The notes under the pieces were generated by a model. It saw only the letters and a list, made by a program, of their open reading frames with translations, was not told the DNA's origin and ran no database searches. Made by a program: the position numbers and the translations under genes. A stretch of 42,570 bases of DNA from Deltaproteobacteria bacterium (GTDB lineage: Bacteria > Myxococcota_A > Polyangia > JAAYKL01), in NCBI GenBank assembly GCA_016936575.1, contig JAFGXQ010000136.1, forward strand, positions 1-42,570, read 5' to 3'. How positions within the stretch are numbered: the stretch's first letter is position 1; each line of letters begins with the position of its first letter. Shown here in pieces: positions 1 to 9,444 of this stretch.

Positions 1-264
1 AACACAAGTGCTGTAGAAACATCAGATGCGCAAAAGAAATCAGAGCGCTGATTCGGAAGTTCGAGAAAACTGGTAAACACGTGACAAAGGACGCTGGAGA
101 CAAAACCAAAAAACTTCAGCAAAATGGACCGGTGCGCCTTGACCTCCTGCCCCATAGAAGCCGAATAAAAATAATGAAGAAACCTTTCCACCTGTTACCG
201 CAACGCTGTTTTTTTACACCTTCAAAGAGATTGACAATCTCTTTTGGATCGGAGATGTAGGGCC
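1..264. other. Leading edge, no firm gene
   Basis: No gene can be called with confidence. The plus strand, frame 1, gives a 16-residue hydrophilic tail ending in TGA at 49-51, which could be the end of an upstream gene. Plus frame 3 is open to 260, and a minus-strand frame is open from an ATG at 155 out of the window. None has a convincing ribosome site or recognisable motif. An inverted repeat lies at 224-244, just before the first gene. Confidence 0.4.
224..244. promoter_or_regulatory. 10-bp inverted repeat upstream of antiporter
   Basis: Perfect arms AAAGAGATTG and CAATCTCTTT are separated by one base. The dyad lies 20 bases before the antiporter ATG and directly before its ribosome site. 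It could be a repressor operator or a small leader hairpin (9-bp stem, 3-base loop). No T-run follows, so it is not a standard terminator. The role is inference. Confidence 0.4.
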
Positions 265-2478
265 ATGAAACCTACACAAAAAACACAATCACTACTCTTC
301 CCTGTTTTCATACTACTTTTACTACTCATCCCGTTCGGCGCAAAGGCCTCCGGCGGCGGCTCGGGAGATGAGCACAGCATGACCCACCGCATGATGATGC
401 TGGTTCTCCAATTCGGCGTGATTATTTTCGCCGCCAAACTGATGGGACTCTTGTTTTCTATGCTCAAGATTCCCGATGTGCTTGGTGAATTGTTTGCCGG
501 CATCATTTTTGGCGCATATGCGCTGGGCGGTGTGTCACTACCGGGATTTCCGGATGGATTATTTCCCATGTTCGGAAGTTCTTCGGTTTCCCCTGAGTTA
601 TACGGTATCGCCACGATTGCATCGATCGTGCTTTTGTTCGATGTGGGACTCGAGACCGACTTGAAAATGCTCATCCGTTATTTTTTTGCAGGGTCACTTG
701 TCGGACTCGGCGGTGTGGCGGCCTCATTCATGCTTGGGGCCTTCGTCGGATATTACTTTTCTCCCATGTTGGGCTACCACCCCTCCTCCCTGTTTGACCC
801 ACTTTGTATGTTCATGGGTATCGCATCGACCGCCACATCGGTCGGAATCACCGCACGCGTACTGTCAAGCAAGGGAAAGCTGGATTCCCCCGAGGGCGTC
901 ACCATTCTTTCCGCAGCGGTAATCGATGACGTTGTGGGAATCATACTTCTTGCTGTTGTGACCGGCATCGCTGCAGCGCAACAAGCCAGCGGTGGAAAAA
1001 CGGACTGGGGCCATATCGGAATGATCGCCTTCAAGGCGATTGCCGTCTGGTTGATCGCCACCGTCGCTGGTATTGCCGCATCCAGGCACATCTCTTTTCT
1101 GCTTAAACTCTTTAAAGAAAGAACCGCCATCGGCGTAATGGCGTTCGGTATGGCGCTTATCCTGGCCGGATTATTTGAAGAAGCCGGTCTCGCAATGATT
1201 ATCGGCGCATATGTGATGGGGCTTTCCATTTCTAAATCCGACATTGTTCATGTGGTACGGGAAAAACTCCACCCGGTGTACGCGCTCACAGTGCCGGTAT
1301 TCTTCTGTGTCACCGGCATGCTCATCAACGTGCAAGCGATGGCTGACAAACAGGTTCTCGCCTTCGCCGGTATCTACACCGTCACCGCATTGGCGGCGAA
1401 GGTCTTCGGTTGCGGCCTGCCGGCATTGATGGCCAACTTCAATCTTCGGGGTGCGCTTCGTGTCGGTGTCGGCATGACACCTCGCGGGGAAGTGGGGCTG
1501 ATTATCGCGGCACTCGGTCTAGGCGCCGGGTTTTTAACCGATCAGCTCTTCGCTGCCATCATTGTTATGGTAGTGGTCAACACGGTTGTTGCTCCACCCG
1601 CATTGGTTGCTCTTTTTAAAAACCCCGCGCTCGGCGTACGTAAAAACGTGAACACCGATTCCAGCGAGAAGCAACTTCGATTCAATTTCGGCAGCTTCGC
1701 CACAGGTAACCTGTTTATCACTAAGCTCAACTCGCTCCTGAATGCCGAGGGGTTTTACACCCACCAGGTGAGCCGGCGCGATCGGATTTACCAGGCCCGA
1801 AAAAATGAAATCGTCATCGACTATCAGCAAAATGGTACCGAAATTACCTTCACCTATTTCGAGAGAGATCATCAGATTGTGCATACTGCCATTCTCGACG
1901 CCGGCGCGTCAGTTGAAAAGGAAATAGGCGGGCTTCACAATCCGCTGGAGGGCATCATCAATATGCACAAGGCCATTTCCGAAGAAACCGGCATTGCTGA
2001 TTCTACGATGACTTCGGCACCGAAACGAAAACGGCTGATGCAGGTGCTGAAACTCCATTGTGTAAAAACAGGACTCCACGAAATGGAAAAAACAAAAATT
2101 GTGGAGGAGCTGCTTTCATTTTTATGTGACACCGGACAGCTCCCTCGCCGCTGCTTCGACAGTGTGTTAAAAGCGGTACTCGAAAGAGAAAACTCCATGT
2201 CGACCGGTTTCTCCGGCGGCCTGGCCATACCGCACGCGAGAGTGAAATGCATTGATGGGCTCGCCTGCGTTGTGGGCGTCTTCCCCGACGGAGTCAACTT
2301 CGATGCCCTGGATGGTCAGCCCACATACATGGTTGCGCTCACTTTATCGCCCACAAGCAAACCCACTCCCCACCTGGAGTTTATCGCAGAAATTACCGCG
2401 GGCTATCAGCGAGTCGGCGCCGACAGGATTCGCAGTGCACGGGATAGTGAAGAAGTCTTCACATTACTTACATTATAA
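265..2478 (+). CDS. CPA2-family cation/proton antiporter with C-terminal EIIA-like domain
   Basis: The 737-residue protein starts with a hydrophobic leader ending near AKASGGGSG. About a dozen membrane segments of the Na+/H+ exchanger (KefB-like) fold follow, to about residue 455. After a soluble linker (about 460-590) comes a PTS EIIA type-2 domain (about 600-737) with GGLAIPHARV; His657 is at the position phosphorylated in fructose/mannitol EIIA. The family exchanges Na+ or K+ for protons across the inner membrane; EIIA fusions are thought to tie activity to PTS or nitrogen-PTS state. The ATG at 265 is preferred over a TTG at 244 because GGAG lies 10 bases upstream. The gene stands alone, 383 bases before a V-ATPase operon. 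The transported ion is not shown by the sequence. Confidence 0.88.
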   Translation: MKPTQKTQSLLFPVFILLLLLIPFGAKASGGGSGDEHSMTHRMMMLVLQFGVIIFAAKLMGLLFSMLKIPDVLGELFAGIIFGAYALGGVSLPGFPDGLFPMFGSSSVSPELYGIATIASIVLLFDVGLETDLKMLIRYFFAGSLVGLGGVAASFMLGAFVGYYFSPMLGYHPSSLFDPLCMFMGIASTATSVGITARVLSSKGKLDSPEGVTILSAAVIDDVVGIILLAVVTGIAAAQQASGGKTDWGHIGMIAFKAIAVWLIATVAGIAASRHISFLLKLFKERTAIGVMAFGMALILAGLFEEAGLAMIIGAYVMGLSISKSDIVHVVREKLHPVYALTVPVFFCVTGMLINVQAMADKQVLAFAGIYTVTALAAKVFGCGLPALMANFNLRGALRVGVGMTPRGEVGLIIAALGLGAGFLTDQLFAAIIVMVVVNTVVAPPALVALFKNPALGVRKNVNTDSSEKQLRFNFGSFATGNLFITKLNSLLNAEGFYTHQVSRRDRIYQARKNEIVIDYQQNGTEITFTYFERDHQIVHTAILDAGASVEKEIGGLHNPLEGIINMHKAISEETGIADSTMTSAPKRKRLMQVLKLHCVKTGLHEMEKTKIVEELLSFLCDTGQLPRRCFDSVLKAVLERENSMSTGFSGGLAIPHARVKCIDGLACVVGVFPDGVNFDALDGQPTYMVALTLSPTSKPTPHLEFIAEITAGYQRVGADRIRSARDSEEVFTLLTL

Positions 2479-2861
2479 ATCCTTTTACCCAGTCTACCGC
2501 GCGGCGGCTCCCAACTATCTCAAGCATTTGCCCGGTATCCACGCATTCTTCATTCGACAACGAAAGAAACATGAAATAAAAATTCGCGAAAATAATATTT
2601 CAGAGTGTTCGTAAAATTGAACCTACACAACGTTCTACTTGTACAAAATTGTCCACTGATGACATTTTTGCCAATTCCACTTAAACGCTATAAGACTGAT
2701 AATATGGACCTTTTTCGGTTTTCTAATTCATAATTCTGTGATATGTCACCTATACGAAACGACCTAGTTTTCATTGCAAGTGACTACAAAATGATATTTT
2801 GAAATGAATCGTTCAATGCTCCGGAACGTGTTTCAGCGAGCAGGGCAAATGAGGTAAAATA
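2479..2861. other. Intergenic region before the V-ATPase operon
   Basis: This stretch is AT-rich in its second half and has no open frame with a ribosome site. It must carry the V-ATPase operon promoter, but no -35/-10 pair with good matches at 16-18 bp spacing stands out. GAGG with 8-base spacing precedes the first ATG. No terminator hairpin with a T-run follows the antiporter gene. Confidence 0.5.
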
Positions 2862-4589
2862 ATGACACAAAAAATGACTACAGGTTCAGTTGTGACAATT
2901 GACGGTTCTCTGGTGCAAGTAGAAGTGACCGACACCGCTAGTATCGCAAAAGGCGAAATCGCATACATCCTCCACGGGGAAGAACGCATTCAATCAGAAA
3001 TTATCAAGATTCGCGGCAATATCGCTTTCATGCAGGTATTCGAAGAGACTGACGGGCTTTCACTGGGAGAAACGGTTGAGTTCACCGGTGAGCAGTTGAC
3101 CCTTGAACTGGGCCCGGGGCTGCTCGGGTCTGTGATTGACGGTCTGGGAAATCCTCTCAACCTGCTTTTCAAAGAATACGGTTATCAGTTGCTGCGCGGG
3201 AAAACAGCCCGAACGATTGATGGTGAAAAACCGTGGGCATTCAAAGCCACCGCCAAGAGCGGCGATACGGTTACTGCCGGCAGCCCTGTAGGAACCGTGA
3301 GAGAAGGAATCATCGATCATACAATAATGATTCCGTATTCTTTCAACGGTGAATTTACAATCAAGACAATCGCCGCCGACGGCAGCTACACCTTGAATGA
3401 TGACATCGCGACCATCGTGAACGTCACTACCGGCAAAGAAGAAACCGTGCGGCTTTCTTTCCTGCAGCCGGTGAAGGTACCGGTAAAAATCGGAACCCAG
3501 GTAATGCCCAAGGAACCCATGGTAACCAAAATGCGTATTATCGATACGCTGTTCCCGGTAGCCAAAGGCTCGTCATTCTGTATTCCCGGTCCATTCGGTG
3601 CGGGAAAAACCGTAACCCAGCAATCCATGGCAAAATTTTCATCAGTCGATGTTGTTATCGTAGCCGCCTGCGGTGAACGCGCGGGGGAGGTGGTTGAAAC
3701 CATCAAGGAATTTCCCGAGCTGCAAGATCCCAAAACCGGACGTTCCCTCATGGAACGTACCGTAATCATCTGCAACACCAGTTCGATGCCGGTTGCCGCA
3801 CGCGAATCGTCCGTATACACAGCTGTAGCCGTAGGGGAACACTACCGTCAGATGGGCCTTGACGTACTGCTGCTGGCGGATTCCACATCGCGCTGGGCAC
3901 AGGCACTGCGAGAACTCTCGGGCCGTTTGGAGGAAATCCCGGGAGAGGAAGCCTTCCCCGCATACCTCGACACACGTCTCGCCGGTTTCTACGGACGAGC
4001 CGGCGCATTGATGTTGAAAAGCGGAAAGCTGGGAACCCTCACTATCGGCGGCACCGTCAGTCCCGCCGGCGGCAGTTTTGATGAGCCGGTGACTCAGGGA
4101 ACACTCAGCGTCGTCCCCACATTCCTGGGGCTGTCCAGGGCGCGCGGGGATGCACGCCGTTTTCCGGCGATTGATCCGCTCGACAGTTACTCGAAAGTAA
4201 ATGTCACGGTACATTCCAAAGCAACCATTCAGAAATTACTGGCAACCCTGCGCCGTTCTTCTGAAATCAAGGAAATGATCGCAGTAACGGGCTTGGACGC
4301 GGTTTCAATGGAAGATTACATTATATATCTTCAGGGTGAGTTTACCGACCGCGTGTATCTGCAGCAGAACGCGTTCGATGAAGTCGATGCCGCCTGCCCT
4401 GTCGAGCGACAGACAGAAGCGCTCGATGTGGTACTTCACTTTCTGAACAAAACCGATTACTCGTTCGAAAACAAAAAAGACGCCAACGCTTTTTTCCGAA
4501 AGCTGATGGGCGAATTCGTTACCTGGAACGGCCAGTCGCCGACAAGCGAAGAGTACAAAACGACAAAAGCAAAATTGTTAGCCGCGTGA
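2862..4589 (+). CDS. atpA: V-type ATP synthase/ATPase catalytic subunit A
   Basis: The 575-residue protein is the catalytic ATP-binding subunit of the peripheral V1/A1 head. The Walker A loop GPFGAGKT is at about residues 243-250, and the region beginning GERAGEV follows, as in the family. The long non-homologous insert that separates V/A-type A subunits from F-type beta lies ahead of the P-loop (about residues 110-200). The length is normal for bacterial V-type A subunits. It is the first gene of a seven-gene operon, 20 bases before subunit B. The complex either pumps ions with ATP or makes ATP from an ion gradient; the sequence does not settle the direction. Confidence 0.97.
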   Translation: MTQKMTTGSVVTIDGSLVQVEVTDTASIAKGEIAYILHGEERIQSEIIKIRGNIAFMQVFEETDGLSLGETVEFTGEQLTLELGPGLLGSVIDGLGNPLNLLFKEYGYQLLRGKTARTIDGEKPWAFKATAKSGDTVTAGSPVGTVREGIIDHTIMIPYSFNGEFTIKTIAADGSYTLNDDIATIVNVTTGKEETVRLSFLQPVKVPVKIGTQVMPKEPMVTKMRIIDTLFPVAKGSSFCIPGPFGAGKTVTQQSMAKFSSVDVVIVAACGERAGEVVETIKEFPELQDPKTGRSLMERTVIICNTSSMPVAARESSVYTAVAVGEHYRQMGLDVLLLADSTSRWAQALRELSGRLEEIPGEEAFPAYLDTRLAGFYGRAGALMLKSGKLGTLTIGGTVSPAGGSFDEPVTQGTLSVVPTFLGLSRARGDARRFPAIDPLDSYSKVNVTVHSKATIQKLLATLRRSSEIKEMIAVTGLDAVSMEDYIIYLQGEFTDRVYLQQNAFDEVDAACPVERQTEALDVVLHFLNKTDYSFENKKDANAFFRKLMGEFVTWNGQSPTSEEYKTTKAKLLAA

Positions 4590-4609
4590 CCACAGATAAG
4601 AGGTAAACA

Positions 4610-5923
4610 ATGCAAGACTCTGCAAGCGTACAACCTGTTCGAACAATTCAAACGCGTATTGACGCCGTGAATGGGGACATCATCACAGTCAAAGCCAACG
4701 ATGGTGTTGCCGTGGGAGACATGGCCAAAGTCGGCGGCGCCCAGGCCGTTGTGGTGAAACTTGATCGTGGTGATGCCTACCTGCAAATGCTGGATGGCGC
4801 ACGCGGTGTGTTTACCGAAAATGAAATCACCTTCACCGGTCGTTCCCAGCGGGTGGCGTGCACCGACGCGGTCCTGGGTCGCGTATTCAACGGCATGGGT
4901 CAACCCATCGACAACGGGCCCGCGGTTTCAGAGAATGAACAATCCATCATCACACCTTCCATCAACCCGGCCTCCCGAAAGGTGCCCGATAATATGGTTC
5001 GGACCGGAATCCCGATGATTGATGTATTCAACTCCCTGGTGGAGAGCCAAAAAATTCCGATTTTCACCACTTCTCAGGAGCCTTACAACGAATTGATGGT
5101 GCGTATCGCGCTCAACACCGACGCCGACGTAGTTATCCTCGGCGGCATCGGCATGCGCTTCGAACAGTACGATTTTTACAAAACATCGCTGGAAGAAGGG
5201 GGGGTGTTCAGCAAGTGTGCGTTTTACATGCACCAGGCACAAGACTCCCCGCTCATCGCCCTTCAGGTGCCCGACACCTGCCTAACCGTATCCGAGTACT
5301 TCGCGCGTCAGGGTAAAAAAGTTCTTGTGATTCTTGACGACATGACCAAATTCGCCGACGCCATGAAAGAAGTGGCCAACGCCATGGACCGAATTCCCGC
5401 GAACCGCTCTTATCCGGGTGACCTATACACCCAGCTCGCAAAACGCTACGAAAAGGCTGTTGCCTTCAACGAAGGTGGGTCGGTGACCATCATGGGTGTA
5501 ACCACGATGCCCAGCAACGACGTCACCCATCCGGTTCCGGACAACACCGGATACATCACAGAGGGTCAGTTTTACCTCGACCAGAGTGTGATTCAGCTGG
5601 CCGGTTCTCTCAGCCGACTCAAACAGCAGGTAAATAAAAAAACCCGCAGCGATCACGCGCCCATCGCAGACTATTGCGCCGGATTATACGCGGATTGTGC
5701 GGAGGTTCGGGAATTGAGAAGCATGGGGTTCAAAATTGAAGAATTTCAGGAAAAGCTTCTGAACTTCGGCAAGAAGTTTGAAGCCCGAATCATGGACCTT
5801 TCCGTGGCAATGCCCTTGGAAAATGCACTGGATGAAATTTGGAAAATCCTGGCCGAAACATTCACCCGTGAAGAGGTCACTCTGAAAAGTCAATTGATCG
5901 ATAAATATTGGCCTGCGGTATAG
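4610..5923 (+). CDS. atpB: V-type ATPase regulatory subunit B
   Basis: This is a 437-residue non-catalytic partner of subunit A in the A3B3 head. It shows the family sequences GRVFNGMGQPID near residue 85, IPIFT around 145, and GSVTIMGVTTMP around 290, and lacks a functional Walker A loop, as expected. AAGAGG precedes the ATG. Gene order A-B is standard. It ends 20 bases before subunit E. Confidence 0.97.
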   Translation: MQDSASVQPVRTIQTRIDAVNGDIITVKANDGVAVGDMAKVGGAQAVVVKLDRGDAYLQMLDGARGVFTENEITFTGRSQRVACTDAVLGRVFNGMGQPIDNGPAVSENEQSIITPSINPASRKVPDNMVRTGIPMIDVFNSLVESQKIPIFTTSQEPYNELMVRIALNTDADVVILGGIGMRFEQYDFYKTSLEEGGVFSKCAFYMHQAQDSPLIALQVPDTCLTVSEYFARQGKKVLVILDDMTKFADAMKEVANAMDRIPANRSYPGDLYTQLAKRYEKAVAFNEGGSVTIMGVTTMPSNDVTHPVPDNTGYITEGQFYLDQSVIQLAGSLSRLKQQVNKKTRSDHAPIADYCAGLYADCAEVRELRSMGFKIEEFQEKLLNFGKKFEARIMDLSVAMPLENALDEIWKILAETFTREEVTLKSQLIDKYWPAV

Positions 5924-5943
5924 GCGTAGTAAGGAGAAAACCG

Positions 5944-6546
5944 ATGTCAGATAAAAATCTCGCACTCCTGGTGGAAGAACTGAAAAAAAACGGTGTAGAT
6001 AAGGGAAACGAAGAGGCCAAAAAAATTATTGAGGCCGCAGAAAAAGATGCCGCATCCATTCGTGCGAAAGCCAAAAGTGACGGCGAGAAAACCGTCGCCA
6101 AGGCCAATGATGAAGCAGAATCCATTAAGCGAATGGCCGCATCCAGCGCGAAGCAGACCGGTGTTAGTTTAATCGCTTCGCTCAAGCAGTCCGTAAACGA
6201 ACTGGTCGGCAATGCGCTCGGTGCAATCGTAAAAAATGCCATGGAAAACGACGAGCTGGTAGAAAAAATGCTGGTGGCGTTTGCCCAAAACCTGTCTCCG
6301 AATACGAAGGCAACCGTTACCGTCAGCGACAGCATTGATGTCGAAAAATTATCAAAGGCTGTTTTCAGTAAAGTCAGTTCCGACCTCGCTCAGGGGATCA
6401 CCATTCAATGCGCTCCGGGATTTCCCGGCATTCGCGTACAGAAGGATGGTGAATCGGTGAAGTACGAACTGACTGAAAATTTGATTAAAGAAATGATCGC
6501 GCCGTTCCTCTCCGAGCGGACTGAATCGATGTTGTTTCCGAAGTAA
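5944..6546 (+). CDS. atpE: V-type ATPase peripheral-stalk subunit E
   Basis: A 200-residue protein whose N-terminal half is a charged Lys/Glu/Ala-rich helix (coiled coil, about residues 5-70), followed by a compact alpha/beta domain. This is the layout of V/A-type subunit E, which forms the outer stalk holding the head against rotation. The ATG at 5944 follows TAAGGAG at the right spacing, so a longer open frame from 5908 is not needed. In the related spirochaete and chlamydial operons E usually comes first; here it lies between B and the DUF2764 gene. No separate G subunit is seen. Confidence 0.88.
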   Translation: MSDKNLALLVEELKKNGVDKGNEEAKKIIEAAEKDAASIRAKAKSDGEKTVAKANDEAESIKRMAASSAKQTGVSLIASLKQSVNELVGNALGAIVKNAMENDELVEKMLVAFAQNLSPNTKATVTVSDSIDVEKLSKAVFSKVSSDLAQGITIQCAPGFPGIRVQKDGESVKYELTENLIKEMIAPFLSERTESMLFPK

Positions 6547-6555
6547 GGGGGCACC

Positions 6556-7053
6556 ATGGGCTATGAAGAACTATTTCCGCTTTTTCCGCAATTGAAATGG
6601 GAAATGGCAGAATGTCCGGAGCCGGAAGATTTTTTTGAGGAAGCGCGAATTTGGATTCCGGACGACCAGGTGCAATGGCTGGAAATGATTTTTCGCGGCA
6701 AGCTGAATAAAATCAACCTGCATGAATGCGAAATCGTCGCAGATCTGGTGGAATTTGACACCCAGGTAAAAGCTGAGCTGCAACTGTTGCGACAAAATAA
6801 ATCCGGAACCACGATTTTGCCATCTGGTTTCATCAAGGAGAACAACCCGCTCGAACGGGAAGAAAAACTGCTTCGCCTTCGCTGGGAGTTCATCGAAGAA
6901 CAAAAAGCGCCGGAAGACGACTGGGGCTTGCGTGCTGTATTTATGTACATGCTGCAACTGACGATTTTAATTCGCCGCTCCAGCTTTATTCGCGAGGATG
7001 GTGCTGTCAAATTTGCGCAGTTGTGTAACGTTTCGAGTGAAAAGGCGGCATAG
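6556..7053 (+). CDS. DUF2764-type V-ATPase operon protein
   Basis: A 165-residue soluble, mostly helical, acidic protein with no signal peptide or membrane segment. It begins MGYEELFPLFPQLKW and contains a conserved-looking LRLRWEFIEE segment near residue 113. Spirochaetes and Chlamydiae carry a protein of this type (DUF2764) in V-ATPase operons that lack a recognisable subunit C; assignment to that family is by position, length and general resemblance. A central-stalk or C-like role is inference. AAGGGGG precedes the ATG, and the stop lies one base before the next ATG, suggesting translational coupling with subunit D. Confidence 0.72.
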   Translation: MGYEELFPLFPQLKWEMAECPEPEDFFEEARIWIPDDQVQWLEMIFRGKLNKINLHECEIVADLVEFDTQVKAELQLLRQNKSGTTILPSGFIKENNPLEREEKLLRLRWEFIEEQKAPEDDWGLRAVFMYMLQLTILIRRSSFIREDGAVKFAQLCNVSSEKAA

Positions 7054-7054
7054 T

Positions 7055-7666
7055 ATGGCAAAGAAAAAAATCCAGAAAAATCGCGTCGCCTTGAGCGGAA
7101 TGAAAAAAAAGCTGGGAAGCCTGAAAAAGTACCTGCCGGTGTTTGAAAAACAACGTGCCGCGCTCAACCGCATGCTTCAGGAAGAAGAACTCATCTTTCA
7201 GAAACTGACCAGCGCGCGTGAAACACTTCTCAACGAAATCGACCCATGGATTTCACTTTTCAACGACAGCGAAGTCGATATTTCAGAATTCATTCGACTG
7301 AAGTCTATCGATACCGACAAAGAAAACATTTTCGGAACGTCTGTCCCAAAATTCAACAGCGTGTCGTTTGACGAGTTCAGCATCGATTATCAGTACTACC
7401 CGCTCTGGGTGGAGGATGGTATAGCGGCTGTGAAAAAAGTGGTTGAGACCGATGCAAAACTTGCCGTCTCAAAAGAACGCACCGCGGCCATTCGTCGCGG
7501 GTACGAACAGGCCAATCAGAAAGTGAATCTGTTCGACAAAAAACTGATTCCTGAAACCGAAGAGTCCATACGCGAAATCAAATCCGCGCTCGACGCCCAG
7601 GGCGTTGCAGCGATTGTGATAGCCAAGAGTGCAAAGAAGCTTCAGGAAAGGAAAACCGCAGCATGA
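7055..7666 (+). CDS. atpD: V-type ATPase central rotor subunit D
   Basis: A 203-residue protein with a basic start (MAKKKIQKNRV) and long helices at both ends enclosing a middle domain, as in the V/A-type D subunit that turns inside the A3B3 head. The ATG at 7055 begins one base after the previous stop; the longer frame starting at 6998 would overlap the neighbour heavily and is rejected. The 3' end overlaps subunit I by four bases (ATGA). Confidence 0.9.
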   Translation: MAKKKIQKNRVALSGMKKKLGSLKKYLPVFEKQRAALNRMLQEEELIFQKLTSARETLLNEIDPWISLFNDSEVDISEFIRLKSIDTDKENIFGTSVPKFNSVSFDEFSIDYQYYPLWVEDGIAAVKKVVETDAKLAVSKERTAAIRRGYEQANQKVNLFDKKLIPETEESIREIKSALDAQGVAAIVIAKSAKKLQERKTAA

Positions 7667-9444
7667 TTGTACCTATGAAAAAGGTAACTCTGTTGTTCCG
7701 CAATGAAACCGAGACGGACGCTCATTCAATCGTGAGTGAACTTCGGGATTTCGGCGCCTTCCACTTTGGGTTGTCCGATGAAAGCACAACAAAGCTCGAG
7801 CAGATGGAAGAAGCACTCACCATATTGCAGCAGCGAAAAAACCCACAAGCGCAGGAATTCGGCTCTCGCGAAAAAAACGCCGCGTACTACACGTCTAAAA
7901 TCTTGCACTTGACCAGTGAACTGAACAGTACCCGAGCCAAACTTGCCCAGCTGTCTGATGTGGCACACTGGTACAAAGTTTGGAGTGAGGTTTCCATTAG
8001 GGCAATTGAGGCTGTGGCCGGTACCGGACTTCACATCAAACTGTTTGAAATGGCAACCGGAGACTTCAGGCACTTCAACCCGGCATCCGTGAAAAACCTG
8101 TTTGTCGTCGGAAGCGATACCAAAGTGATACGGCTGGCGCTGGTCACACCTGACAAAGAAGCCGCCCTCGAAAACACACAGGAAGTATCTGTACCAGGTA
8201 TTGATGTTTCCGAGCTTCACGAAGCAAAATCCGAACTGCTGGAAAAAGAGAAACAGTATGAAGACGAACTACACAAGCTCAGCGGCCGCATGCATATTAT
8301 TTCAAAAGAATTGCAGGAAGAAAAATATCGAATTCAATTCAACCAGGTGAAATCTCACCTGAAAAACGTTGATGGACTGTCAAATGTCTCTTACATCGAA
8401 GGATATATTCCGGCAGATACGGTTTCAGCGTTTAAAAAAATGGTAGAGCACTGTGGATGGGGATTCAGCATGGATGACCCCTCTGAAGAAGACCATCCAC
8501 CCACGCTGCTGCGAAATCCCAAATTCGTCGAACCCGTCTATATGTTGTACAAGTTCCTTGGCATGCGTATCGGATATCGCGAACTGGACGTCAGTTTTAT
8601 GTTCATTCTGTTTTACACCATCATCACTGGGTTGCTTGTCGGTGATGCGGGGTACGGTTTGATCTATTTCGGATTGACTGCTTTCGCCCACGCCAAACTG
8701 AAAGGCAAAGCAGATTCCCGATACTTTCAGCTCGGGTACGTCTTGTCCAGTTCCATTATCGTATTCGGTGCTTTGTCAGGTGTATGGTTCGGGTCTGTCA
8801 CCCTGGCGGGGCTGCCGGGTCTCCGTGACATCACCATTCCGGAACTGGCCGCTTTCGATTTGACTACCGGAAAAATGAGCAACTCCATTCAGATTATGAT
8901 GCAAATCGGATTCGCGCTCGGCATCATCCACCTGTCTATCGGTCATCTTATGAAAGGGTGGCAGCAACGGAAGAACCTCGAAGTCATCGGCCACCTGGCC
9001 TATATTGTTTTTCTATTCTGCGTGTACAAAGTGATTTGCTTCCTGATCTTCAAGGAACCGCTTCCTGACTATCTGGTGCCGGGGCTTGCGGGAAGCATCC
9101 CGCTGATGTTCATATTCAGCAATGCAAGTCAAGGGCTGGTTGCCGGAATGAAGTCTCAGGCAGCCACTTTCGTCTTTGATTTGATTGGCGGATTTTCCGA
9201 TTTGATCTCGTACATTCGCATTCCCATCGTCGGTCTGGTTACCGTGGTATTGGGCATGCTGTTCAATCTGTTATCTGTGGGCGCCCCCCTGGGTCACGCC
9301 TTTGGACTGATTTTGGCGGTAATGGGTGTACTGATTCACGCTACCCGCTTGAAAGCAATGGAATTTAGTAATCACGCCGGTATGGAATGGAACGGTGAAT
9401 GGTACAAGCCGTTCATTGGTAAGGAGAAAAAGCAATGGATATAA
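7663..9444 (+). CDS. atpI: V-type ATPase membrane subunit I (a-subunit)
   Basis: A 593-residue protein. The N-terminal ~290 residues are a cytoplasmic coiled-coil arm that binds the stalk; the C-terminal half has about seven membrane segments beginning near residue 305. The family region FSDLISYIRI, which contains the essential membrane Arg, is near residues 513-522. Subunit I forms the ion half-channels against the c ring. The start overlaps the stop of subunit D (ATGA); a second ATG 12 bases downstream is possible. The end overlaps subunit K by ten bases, so both genes are tightly coupled. Confidence 0.95.
   Translation: MIVPMKKVTLLFRNETETDAHSIVSELRDFGAFHFGLSDESTTKLEQMEEALTILQQRKNPQAQEFGSREKNAAYYTSKILHLTSELNSTRAKLAQLSDVAHWYKVWSEVSIRAIEAVAGTGLHIKLFEMATGDFRHFNPASVKNLFVVGSDTKVIRLALVTPDKEAALENTQEVSVPGIDVSELHEAKSELLEKEKQYEDELHKLSGRMHIISKELQEEKYRIQFNQVKSHLKNVDGLSNVSYIEGYIPADTVSAFKKMVEHCGWGFSMDDPSEEDHPPTLLRNPKFVEPVYMLYKFLGMRIGYRELDVSFMFILFYTIITGLLVGDAGYGLIYFGLTAFAHAKLKGKADSRYFQLGYVLSSSIIVFGALSGVWFGSVTLAGLPGLRDITIPELAAFDLTTGKMSNSIQIMMQIGFALGIIHLSIGHLMKGWQQRKNLEVIGHLAYIVFLFCVYKVICFLIFKEPLPDYLVPGLAGSIPLMFIFSNASQGLVAGMKSQAATFVFDLIGGFSDLISYIRIPIVGLVTVVLGMLFNLLSVGAPLGHAFGLILAVMGVLIHATRLKAMEFSNHAGMEWNGEWYKPFIGKEKKQWI

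Noticed and set aside
1-155. Partial minus-strand gene leaving the window
   Set aside because: Open from an ATG at 155 with a hydrophobic stretch, but it has no ribosome site and a plus-strand frame is equally plausible.
5908-5943. Longer start for V-ATPase subunit E
   Set aside because: TAAGGAG directly precedes the ATG at 5944, and the extension overlaps the end of subunit B.
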